The notes beneath the pieces are model-generated. The model had not been told where the DNA came from. It saw nothing but the letters and a program-made list of their open reading frames with translations, and did no database searches. A stretch of 64,000 bases of DNA from Actinospineispora eucalypti (GTDB taxonomy: Bacteria; Actinomycetota; Actinomycetes; Mycobacteriales; Pseudonocardiaceae), in NCBI GenBank assembly GCA_014208095.1, contig JACHMT010000004.1, forward strand, positions 248,001 to 312,000, in the 5' to 3' direction. Each line of letters starts with the position of its first letter. Position 1 is the stretch's first letter. The position numbers were made by a program, and so were the translations under genes. Shown piece after piece: positions 41,642 through 48,577 of the stretch.

Positions 41642-41684
41642 GACGCCGCTCGGGCCTGCTGGTCAGGCTCCGGGCGGCGTTTTT
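41642..41684 (+). terminator. Rho-independent terminator
   Basis: ACGCCGC ... GCGGCGT closes a longer stem (CGGGCCTG with CAGGCTCCGG around CTGGT), followed by TTTTTG. It ends the secreted-protein transcript; its 3' arm covers the end of the minus-strand membrane protein gene. Confidence 0.85.
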
Positions 41685-42034
41685 GTTTGTGTGGCCGCCG
41701 TCGAGGCGGTGCCGCCGAAGATCGGCGGCGCGGTCTCGTCGAAGCTCCTGGCCAGTAGGTAGCCGAGCGAGCCGATCGCGCCGAGCGCCATGGTCAGCAC
41801 GATCCAGCCCCACGGGTTCCGGCCCCGCCGGCGGCTGTCGATGTGGATGAACACGGCGATCAGGATCAGCTCGATCAGAAAGTCATTGATGATCAGGAAG
41901 CTGCTCGCGCTGTCCGTCCAGCCCCGGTAGAGCAGGCTGATGCCGTCCACCGCGATGGCGTTCACCGTGAACACCGCGATGACCAGCCACCCGACCGCCA
42001 TCAAGATCCTCTGCGCGTTCTTGGACATACCCAA
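41663..42034 (-). CDS. DUF2834-like three-span membrane protein
   Basis: The 123-residue protein has three hydrophobic segments: ILMAVGWLVIAVFTVNAIAV, FLIINDFLIELILIAVFIHI and WGWIVLTMALGAIGSLGYLLA. The segment order with DSRRRGRNPWGWIV between spans 2 and 3 resembles DUF2834 proteins. Function unknown. Its stop lies inside the hairpin of the opposing terminator. Confidence 0.65.
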   Translation of the reverse strand: MGMSKNAQRILMAVGWLVIAVFTVNAIAVDGISLLYRGWTDSASSFLIINDFLIELILIAVFIHIDSRRRGRNPWGWIVLTMALGAIGSLGYLLARSFDETAPPIFGGTASTAATQTKTPPGA

Positions 42035-42094
42035 AAACCTAACGCCGTTAAGCTCGACCGTCCAGATGGATGTGGACGGGGATCTGGTGCGGGG

Positions 42095-43387
42095 TTAGAT
42101 GCGGCGGGCGTTGTGGAACTTCTGCCGGGCCATGCTGGTGATCTGGACCGGCCGGCCGGTCTCCACCGCGTTCAGGATCTTGTTGTCGCCGACGTAGATG
42201 CCCACGTGGCTGACCGGAGAGTTGAAGAACACCAGGTCGCCGGGCTGCAACTGGTCCCGGGAGACCGGCGTGCCGACCTGCGACTGCTGCCGGGAGGTGC
42301 GCGGCAGGTCCTTGCCGATCTGCTTGTACGCCCACTGCACCAGGCCGGAGCAGTCGAACGACCCGGGCCCGACGGCGCCCCACACGTACGGCCGGCCGAT
42401 CTTGGTCATGGCCTTCTCCAGCGCCGCCGTCGGCAGCGGTTTCCCCTGGAAGATCGGCTTCGCGGCCTGCGCGGCGGCGGCTTGCGCGGTCTGGACGGCC
42501 TGTTGACCGATGTCGATCGAGCGGGACAGCGCGGCGATCTCGTTCGCGCCGGTCTGGTGCAGGTCGACGGCGGCGACCGTGCCGCCGGCAGCGGCCGGCG
42601 CGGGGGTGGCCAGTGCGCCGAGGGCACCGGGCGCGGCGATGTTCTTGGCCTGCTGGACCGGTGCCGCCGGAGCCGGTGCGGGAGCGGCCGCGGGAGCGGC
42701 GGCCGGCGCGAGGGCGGCCGGTTGCACGACCGGGGCCGGTGCGGCGGCGACCGGTACCGCCGGCGCGGGTGCGGCGAGCGGTTGAGCGGCCGGGACGGCG
42801 AGCGGTTGTGCGGTGGGTGCGGCGAGCGGTTGTGCGGCCGGCGCCGCGAGCGCGGGGGCCGGGATGGCCTCGATGGCCGGCGCGGCGGCCTGGGCCGGGA
42901 TGGCGGCGATCACGGCGGCCGGTACCGGGAGCGCGGTGGGGGCGACGGCGGCGGTCGGCGCGGCCAGGTCCGGCGCCGGGACCACGGACGGCGCATCGCC
43001 GATGATCACCGAGGCGGGCGCGGCCAGCGGGGTGGCCTGCCCGGCCGGCGCGACCGGCGCCGCCACCGCGGCGGGTGCGGGGGCGGTCTGCGCGGCTCGC
43101 GGGGTCGCGGCCTGGTCGGCGGCCAGGGTGATCGGCTGGGCGAAGGTGCCGGTGTCGGCGGGGGTGGGAGGCGGCGGGACGGTGGGCACGGCGGCGAGCG
43201 TGCCGGTCATGGTGACCGCCGCACCGGCGCCGACGGCGGTCATGGCCACGGCGGACAGCGCGCGCTGCCGCTCGGCGGGCCGGGCGTGCGCGGGGCCGCC
43301 AACGGGCCTGGCCGGCACCTCGGCAACCGGAAAGGCGGCGAACCGCGTCGTCGCTTGGACACCACGCCGCGCGCGATGTGCGCCCAT
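42095..43387 (-). CDS. Secreted NlpC/P60 peptidoglycan endopeptidase with Ala/Pro-rich region
   Basis: The 430-residue protein starts MGAHRARRGVQATTRFAAF after GGAGG, seven bases from the ATG at 43387, and has a membrane or signal segment (LSAVAMTAVGAGAAVTMTGTLAA). A low-complexity region of about 200 residues of A, P and V with AAQPLA-type repeats follows. The C-terminal NlpC/P60 domain has Cys in GSFDCSGLVQWAY, His in SPVSHVGIYVGD and a third position in ILNAVETG. It likely cuts cell-wall stem peptides. The Ala/Pro region may span the wall. Confidence 0.88.
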   Translation of the reverse strand: MGAHRARRGVQATTRFAAFPVAEVPARPVGGPAHARPAERQRALSAVAMTAVGAGAAVTMTGTLAAVPTVPPPPTPADTGTFAQPITLAADQAATPRAAQTAPAPAAVAAPVAPAGQATPLAAPASVIIGDAPSVVPAPDLAAPTAAVAPTALPVPAAVIAAIPAQAAAPAIEAIPAPALAAPAAQPLAAPTAQPLAVPAAQPLAAPAPAVPVAAAPAPVVQPAALAPAAAPAAAPAPAPAAPVQQAKNIAAPGALGALATPAPAAAGGTVAAVDLHQTGANEIAALSRSIDIGQQAVQTAQAAAAQAAKPIFQGKPLPTAALEKAMTKIGRPYVWGAVGPGSFDCSGLVQWAYKQIGKDLPRTSRQQSQVGTPVSRDQLQPGDLVFFNSPVSHVGIYVGDNKILNAVETGRPVQITSMARQKFHNARRI

Positions 43388-43849
43388 CGAAAGACCTCCG
43401 CGCCCACGCGGGATCGACGCGCGGCACTGCGGCGGCGAACGATCCGTGCGCACCCGCCCCGGTGTGCTGTCGGGCGCCAGGGGGAAAGCCGGTGGGCGGG
43501 AAGGGACCGGCCAGGCGCACCAGTCGGCTTGCTGCCGACCAGCCGAAAGTGACCGTAACTAATCCGAGACTCGCTCGTTCACTCCATGCGGTTAACGGTC
43601 GCCGATTAACGTTTACCGAGCAGATGCATCCATCGTGGAAGCTTTCTCGAACGGGTGAGCCGACGAATGAGGCATCACCATCGGTGAACGGCCTGGCTCC
43701 GAGTGGGGCGATGTGCGATCGGCTGGCCGTGGACTCCGCTGGGGCCAGTGTTTCTGATGTGACTTTTGTGACGAGCGACACGTCGGTCGTTCGGCGGGGT
43801 GCGTCGGGTCGGCCGGAGCGCCGAGCGGCGGGTTAGTAGGGTTCCGCGC
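43388..43849. other. Divergent intergenic region between NlpC/P60 and kinase-like genes
   Basis: These 462 bp carry the promoters and leaders of both genes. I see a dyad GTCGG/CCGAC around 43530 and TTAACG repeated at 43592-43597 and 43606-43611 (14 bp apart) with GTTTACC next to it, a possible regulator site. I see no gene in either strand with convincing coding character and could not fit a c-di-AMP riboswitch. Confidence 0.5.
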
Positions 43850-45109
43850 GTGCGGGGCGGATTTGATGATCCAGACGCGACGAGGCGGCTCGGCGGTATC
43901 GGCGCGCACCACGGCGGAGGCGAAGCCGGGGGTGTGTCCGAGCTGACCGGCGTCACGCTGGCCCGCCGCTACCAGATCGGTGAGTTGCTCGGTGCCGGCC
44001 AGGCGGCCGAGCTTTACCGGGCGGTGGACTACCAGACCAACCGGCCGGTGCTGGTCAAGCTGTTCCGGCCGGCCACCGACCCGCGCGCCGAGGCGGACTT
44101 CCTGGAGGGCGCCCGCCTGCTGGCCAGCCTGAGCCACCCCGGCCTGCTGCCGGTGCGTCAGTTCGGGCAGGAGCGCGGCCGCGTCTACCTGGTCATGGAC
44201 CACCTGGATGCGCCGACCCTGCGCGGAGTGATCACCCAGCGCCGGCCGTCCGACGGTGAGCTCTCGAGGATCGGCGCGCGGATCGCCGAGGTCCTCGACT
44301 ACCTGCACGAACAGGGCGTGGTGCACCGCGAGGTGACGCCGACGAACATCGTGCTCTCCACCGACGGGCAGCCCCGGCTGGCCGATCTCGGGGTCCCCGC
44401 GCTGGCCGGCGAGGCGGGGCGGGGTGGTTACCCGCCGGCGTCGGCCTACCGGGCACCGGAGCAGGTGCGCGGCGAACCGGCCGGGCCGCCGGCGGACGTG
44501 TTCGCGCTGGGTCTGGTGCTGCTCGAGGCGGTGACCGGCCAGCCGGCCTACCCCGGCGACGAACGGTCCGCCGCCGCCGCCCGGCTGCACAACCCTCCGG
44601 TGGTGCCCAACGACCTGGCCGCCCCGCTGGCCAACGCCCTGCTGGCGATGACCGAGCTGAACCCCGGGGGCCGCCCGAGCGCCGCCCGGGCGGCCGCGAT
44701 GCTGTCCGGCGCGCCGGCCGCGTCGGCCGCGGCCGCGCCGGTGGAGGGCTCGAGCGGCCCGGGCATGGGCAAGATGGCCGCGATCGGGCTTCCGGTGCTG
44801 GTGCTGCTCGGCCTGCTCGGAGTGCTGCTGTTCACCGGGGACGACGACGACTCGTCGGCCGGGTCTACCTCGGCCAGCGCCACCGTCGCCAGGACGGCGG
44901 CCCACACGGCGACGCGCACCGCCACGCCGACCACCCGCGCCACCACCAGCCGGCGCACCGCCAGCCCGTCGGCCGAGGCCAGCCGGCCCAGCCTGCCGGA
45001 CCTGCCCAGCATCTCCGACCTGCCCAAGCCAGACGTGCCGTCCGGGATGACCGATAAAATGAAGCAGGCCTGGGACGATTTCACCAGCTGGCTTTCCGGG
45101 TTGTTCTGA
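43850..45109 (+). CDS. Ser/Thr protein kinase-like membrane protein, probable pseudokinase
   Basis: The protein has a PknB-type kinase fold: glycine loop LGAGQAAELYRAVD, the VAIK-like Lys in VLVKLF, an aC Glu, and a catalytic loop that reads HREVTPTN instead of HRDLKPxN, so the catalytic Asp is Glu and the Lys is Thr. DFG reads DLG. One membrane segment (MAAIGLPVLVLLGLLGVLLF) and a Ser/Thr-rich outer tail follow. Weak or no catalysis is expected. The start is uncertain: GTG 43850 (VRGGFDDPDATRRL) or GTG 43934 (VSELTGVTLARRY). Confidence 0.82.
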   Translation: MRGGFDDPDATRRLGGIGAHHGGGEAGGVSELTGVTLARRYQIGELLGAGQAAELYRAVDYQTNRPVLVKLFRPATDPRAEADFLEGARLLASLSHPGLLPVRQFGQERGRVYLVMDHLDAPTLRGVITQRRPSDGELSRIGARIAEVLDYLHEQGVVHREVTPTNIVLSTDGQPRLADLGVPALAGEAGRGGYPPASAYRAPEQVRGEPAGPPADVFALGLVLLEAVTGQPAYPGDERSAAAARLHNPPVVPNDLAAPLANALLAMTELNPGGRPSAARAAAMLSGAPAASAAAAPVEGSSGPGMGKMAAIGLPVLVLLGLLGVLLFTGDDDDSSAGSTSASATVARTAAHTATRTATPTTRATTSRRTASPSAEASRPSLPDLPSISDLPKPDVPSGMTDKMKQAWDDFTSWLSGLF

Positions 45110-45153
45110 CCGGAAGTGTAGTGACCGGAGTCACTCGCTGGTTGATTTCGGCG

Positions 45154-45185
45154 TTACGCGAGGCGTAATTTTACGCAAGGCGTAA
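45154..45185. promoter_or_regulatory. Two adjacent TTACGC-N3-GCGTAA palindromes
   Basis: TTACGCGAGGCGTAA (45154-45168) and TTACGCAAGGCGTAA (45171-45185) are nearly identical 15-bp dyads, 17 bp apart centre to centre, 23 bp before the start of the next gene. Tandem dyads of this kind are typical TetR or GntR operators. They should control the four-gene operon that follows. The regulator is not identified. Confidence 0.75.
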
Positions 45186-45207
45186 GCTCTGGCGTGAGGG
45201 GTGCATC

Positions 45208-45483
45208 GTGGCTGACCGGGGTCGCCGGGGAGGCGGCGTAAGCGGTTTCTGGCAGAACGTCAGCGACGACCTCAAGGATTTCTTCGACGACGAGGTGGTC
45301 GACCGGGTCCGCAATGTCGAGCGGGACCTGCGTGGCGACCGGGACAAGCCGGCGGAGGCGGAGTCCGGCCGGCGGGCCGAGATGGACGAGTTGCGGGCCG
45401 CCATCGCGGAGCTGAGCAAGAAGGTCAGCGCGTTGACCGATCGGAACAAGTCGACCGGAAACGGCCCGGCGGACCGGGGCTGA
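45208..45483 (+). CDS. Charged coiled-coil protein (91 aa)
   Basis: The product (GTG start) is hydrophilic: GFWQNVSDDLKDFFDDEVVDRVRNVERDLRGDRD, then a heptad-like MDELRAAIAELSKKVSALTDR. Its place before a PhaR-like gene suggests a granule-associated or phasin-like role, which is inference. I do not recognise a named family. Confidence 0.6.
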   Translation: MADRGRRGGGVSGFWQNVSDDLKDFFDDEVVDRVRNVERDLRGDRDKPAEAESGRRAEMDELRAAIAELSKKVSALTDRNKSTGNGPADRG

Positions 45484-45505
45484 CCACAGAGGGAGGGGTC
45501 GCCGA

Positions 45506-45910
45506 GTGGACGGACCCGAGAGTCCGGGGCCGAAAGCGGCTTCGCGACTGATCAAGCGCTACGCGAACCGGAAGCTCTACGACACCGTCGAGCGGCGGTT
45601 CACCTCGATCGGCGACATCCGTGACCTGGTGCGCGAGGGCGTCGACGTGGTGGTTGTGGACCATTCGACCGGCGAGGACCGCACCGCCGAGACCCTCGGC
45701 CAGGCGCTCGGCCGGGAGCGGGGCAACGGCGGACTGGCGCTGAACATGCTGGAGGAGCTGATCCGCGCGCCGGAGCGGCTCAGCCGGGTGCTGTCCGCCG
45801 ACCGGAAGGACGCCGAGGAGCTGCGCGAGCTGCGGGACGAGGTACGCGCGCTGTCCAAGGTGCTGGACGACCTGCTCGCCCCGGGTGACGACACGACCAA
45901 GGTGGACTGA
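45506..45910 (+). CDS. PhaR-like polyhydroxyalkanoate synthesis regulator (DNA-binding domain)
   Basis: The 134-residue protein begins with the PHB accumulation regulator domain: RLIKRYANRKLYDTVERRFTSIGDIRDLVREGVDVVVVDHSTGED. A helical, charged C-terminus with heptads follows (EELRELRDEVRALSKVLDDLL). PhaR proteins sense PHA granules and repress phasin genes. The TTACGC dyads upstream may be its own targets or those of another regulator. No PHA synthase is in view. Confidence 0.85.
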   Translation: MDGPESPGPKAASRLIKRYANRKLYDTVERRFTSIGDIRDLVREGVDVVVVDHSTGEDRTAETLGQALGRERGNGGLALNMLEELIRAPERLSRVLSADRKDAEELRELRDEVRALSKVLDDLLAPGDDTTKVD

Positions 45911-45913
45911 GCC

Positions 45914-46420
45914 ATGGCATCCGAACTGGAACGCAGCTACAACCGCACGGTGCGGGTGCTGGCCCCGCTGCGCGCCCTCTACGACGACATGTGCACGGCG
46001 GCCGGCCTGCTCAAGTTCATGCCGCAGATCACCCGGTACCGGGTGACCGACAACCCGGACGAGGCCCGGATCGCCACCGAGCTCACCCTCGGCCCGGTTT
46101 CCTGGCCGGTGGAGGGCACGCTGGTGGTGCGCCGCACGCTGCCGCCCCGCGAGCTGGCCGCGCGCATCGACATCCCCAGCCTGCAGATCGTGGTGGACGG
46201 CCGGATCGAGCTGGAGGGCACCGCCGCCGAGGAGACCCAGCTGACCTTCGCCGCCACCATCCGGTCCGCCCATCCGCTGGTGCGCCGGATGCGCAGCCAG
46301 CTGACCGGCGCGCTGGAGGAGACCGTGGACACCACCACCGACCGGATCGCCATCCTGGCGCGCCAGCACGCCGAGGCGGAACGGCGGCTGGCCAACTCGA
46401 GGAACCAGGAGCGCGGTTGA
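45914..46420 (+). CDS. SRPBCC-like lipid-binding protein
   Basis: The 168-residue protein starts MASELERSYNRTVRVLAPLRALYDDMCTAAGLLKFMPQITRYRV and continues with alternating beta strands (ARIATELTLGPVSWPVEG, LTFAATIRSAHPLVRRMRSQL), a helix-grip pattern like the SRPBCC/START family. It could bind a hydrophobic ligand. It is coupled to the next gene by TGATG. Confidence 0.65.
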   Translation: MASELERSYNRTVRVLAPLRALYDDMCTAAGLLKFMPQITRYRVTDNPDEARIATELTLGPVSWPVEGTLVVRRTLPPRELAARIDIPSLQIVVDGRIELEGTAAEETQLTFAATIRSAHPLVRRMRSQLTGALEETVDTTTDRIAILARQHAEAERRLANSRNQERG

Positions 46421-47175
46421 TGGAGCGGACGCTGGACGGTCGGGTCGCGTTCGTCACCGGTGGTTGGCACGGGCTCGGCGCGGCGATCACCGACCGGCTG
46501 GTGTCCCGGGGCGCGGCGGTCGGGGTCGGGTACCGGCGGCCGGACCCGGACGTGGACGAGTTCTTCGCCGAGCGGGCCGGCCACCCGATCACCCTGCACC
46601 ACGGCTCGCTCACCGAGCCGGCGGACTGCCGGCGCACGATCGCCGAGCTGGTCGAGCAGCGGGGCCGGCTGGACGTGCTGGTGGCCCAGGTGAACTTCCG
46701 CAACGCCGGGCTGCTGTCCATCCGCCGGGGCACCCGCAGCCTCACCGACGGGGAGTGGGAACGGGCCATCACCGGCCACCTCTCCGGCGCGTTCCACCTG
46801 GCCCAGGCGGCCCTGGAGCACATGACGGCGGCCCGGTTCGGCCGGGTGGTCTTCGTGCTCGGCTATGCCGGGGTGCACGACCTGCAAGGGCACTTCGCCG
46901 CCGTGCGCGGCGGGCTGGGCGCGCTGGCCGCCGAGCTGGCCCGGGAGGTCGCCGGGTCCGGGGTGACGGTGAACCAGGTCGCCACCGGCCTGCTGGCCGA
47001 CGAGATCCTCGCCGACCTGCCGGAGGAGGCGCTGGCCGCGACCATGCGCAACATCCCGGTCGGCCGGCCGGCGGAACTGGCCGAGGTGGCCCGGGTCGTC
47101 GAGTTCCTGGCCGATCCCGAGTGCGGTTACCTGACCGGTCAGCTGATCGCCGTGGACGGTGGGCTCACCCTCTGA
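46420..47175 (+). CDS. Short-chain dehydrogenase/reductase lacking the catalytic triad
   Basis: The 251-residue protein has a sound Rossmann start (VAFVTGGWHGLGAAITDRL) and a typical C-terminus (IPVGRPAELAEVARVVEFLADPECGYLTGQLIAVDGGLTL), close to FabG/PhaB. The active site is changed: the Ser position reads VLGYAG, and YxxxK reads HFAAVRG, so Tyr is Phe and Lys is Arg; the NNAG motif is also altered. It probably binds nucleotide or a partner but is not an ordinary reductase. It is last in the PhaR-like operon. Confidence 0.85.
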   Translation: MERTLDGRVAFVTGGWHGLGAAITDRLVSRGAAVGVGYRRPDPDVDEFFAERAGHPITLHHGSLTEPADCRRTIAELVEQRGRLDVLVAQVNFRNAGLLSIRRGTRSLTDGEWERAITGHLSGAFHLAQAALEHMTAARFGRVVFVLGYAGVHDLQGHFAAVRGGLGALAAELAREVAGSGVTVNQVATGLLADEILADLPEEALAATMRNIPVGRPAELAEVARVVEFLADPECGYLTGQLIAVDGGLTL

Positions 47176-47372
47176 ATGGAGCAGCGTGCGGCACATTTGC
47201 CACATCTGCACCACCCGTATGCCGTAGCTGATCGGCGTGGGTCACTCAATCGGGCGATGGGAGCGCAACCGCGTTTCGTCATCAATCCGTGATCGTTAGT
47301 CCTGCCGTGGATGTGTGCCCGCGCCTCCCGCGCGCAGGCACACGTGTGGGCAACCGAGGAAGGATGACTCTG

Positions 47373-47624
47373 ATGAGTCGTACCAAGCTTTTTGTGGCCG
47401 GCGCGGCCGTCGCCGTGCTGGGTTCGCTGGGTGTGGCCGGCGTGGCCTACGCCGACTCCGACGACTCGGGCTCGCCCGTGGGTGGCCTCAGCACCGAGAA
47501 GGCCGAAGTGGCCGATGTTCCGCTGACCGGCGTCCTCAACGGCGCGAAGACCGACCAGCTGAAGACCGACGGGCTTCCGTCGACCGACAGCGCGGGCTCG
47601 CTCACGAACTCGCTCGGCCGGTAA
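47373..47624 (+). CDS. Small secreted protein (83 aa), paralogue of the one at 41380
   Basis: The signal peptide MSRTKLFVAGAAVAVLGSLG ends near AYA-DSD. The mature part is acidic and Cys-free (DSDDSGSPVGGLSTEKAEVA), ending AGSLTNSLGR. GGAAGGA lies upstream of the ATG at 47373; an in-frame ATG three codons earlier is possible. It has its own terminator. The role is unknown; it is likely released or surface-associated. Confidence 0.75.
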   Translation: MSRTKLFVAGAAVAVLGSLGVAGVAYADSDDSGSPVGGLSTEKAEVADVPLTGVLNGAKTDQLKTDGLPSTDSAGSLTNSLGR

Positions 47625-47647
47625 TCTGAAGACCCCCTGCACGACTC

Positions 47648-47687
47648 AATCGGCCCCCGCGTCGCCCCGATGGCGCGGGGGCCGATT
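47648..47687. terminator. Perfect 13-bp hairpin between convergent genes
   Basis: AATCGGCCCCCGC pairs with GCGGGGGCCGATT around 14 bases. It lies between the secreted protein gene and folD, which converge, and could end both transcripts. Confidence 0.8.
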
Positions 47688-47704
47688 GCTGTCCGGATAG
47701 CCCC

Positions 47705-48568
47705 TCAGGCCGGGTTGGCCGCCTCGGCGGCCGCGACCGCGTTGCGGAACAGCACCGCCACCGTGGTCGGGCCGACGCCGCCGACCCGGGGCGTGATCGC
47801 CCCGGCCACCTCTTCGCAGCGCTCGTCCACGTCCGGCAGCAGCTTGCGGCCGGAGTAGCGCACGCCGCCGCCGACCACCACCGAACCCGGCCGCACGTGC
47901 TCCGGCTGGATGATCCCGGGCACGCCGGCGGCGGCCACCAGGATGTCCGCCCGGCGGGTGTAGCGGTCCCAGTCCGGCACGCCGGTGTGCACCACGGTGA
48001 CGGCGGCGTTGGCGGTGGGCCGCTTCTGGGCGAGCAGCATGGCCAGCGGGCGGCCCAGGGTGGCGCCCCGGCCCAGGATGACCACCTCGCGCCCGGACAC
48101 CGGGATCTCGTGGAAGGCGAGCAGCTCCTCGATGCCGGCCGGGGTGCACGGCAGCGGGCCGGGCACGCCGGCCGCCAGCTTGCCCAGGTTGAGCGGGTGC
48201 ATGCCGTCGACGTCCTTGGCCGGGTCGATGGCGAGCAGCGCGGCGTCGTAGTCCAGGTGCTTCGGCACCGGGTACTGCACCAGCATGCCGTGCACCCCGG
48301 GGTCGGCGTTGTAGCCGGTCACCACGGCTTCCAGGTCGCTTTGCGTCGCGGAAGCCGGCAGGTGGGTGTGCGGCGAGTCGAAGCCCAGTTCGGTCGCCTG
48401 CTTCTGCTTGATCCGGATATAGCCCGCGCTGGCGTCGTCGTCGCCGACCAGGATGGTGGCCAGGCTGGGCGCGATGCCCCGGGCGCGCAGCGCGGCGGCC
48501 CGCGCCGTCACATCGGCGAAGATCTTTTCCGCGACGGGTGTTCCGGGGAGCAGCTTTGCGTTAGACAC
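47705..48568 (-). CDS. folD: Methylenetetrahydrofolate dehydrogenase / cyclohydrolase
   Basis: FolD interconverts 5,10-methylene-, methenyl- and 10-formyl-THF and so supplies the one-carbon donor for purines. The 287-residue product has YIRIKQKQATELGF with the catalytic Lys, DVDGMHPLNLGKL, PCTPAGIEELL and VVILGRGATLGRPLAMLL, where the usual GRS is GRG. The start is GTG 48568. It is 9 bp downstream of the DUF3556 gene on the same strand. Confidence 0.95.
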   Translation of the reverse strand: MSNAKLLPGTPVAEKIFADVTARAAALRARGIAPSLATILVGDDDASAGYIRIKQKQATELGFDSPHTHLPASATQSDLEAVVTGYNADPGVHGMLVQYPVPKHLDYDAALLAIDPAKDVDGMHPLNLGKLAAGVPGPLPCTPAGIEELLAFHEIPVSGREVVILGRGATLGRPLAMLLAQKRPTANAAVTVVHTGVPDWDRYTRRADILVAAAGVPGIIQPEHVRPGSVVVGGGVRYSGRKLLPDVDERCEEVAGAITPRVGGVGPTTVAVLFRNAVAAAEAANPA

Positions 48569-48577
48569 GGGGAGAGA

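Noticed and set aside
43388..43850. ydaO/c-di-AMP riboswitch upstream of the NlpC/P60 gene
   Set aside because: This class often precedes cell-wall hydrolase genes in actinobacteria, but I could not align the conserved core on the correct strand.
45991..46419. Upstream extension of the SDR gene overlapping the SRPBCC gene
   Set aside because: That part is a frame shadow; the SDR fold starts at MERTLDGRVAFVTGG, and the TGATG overlap fits.
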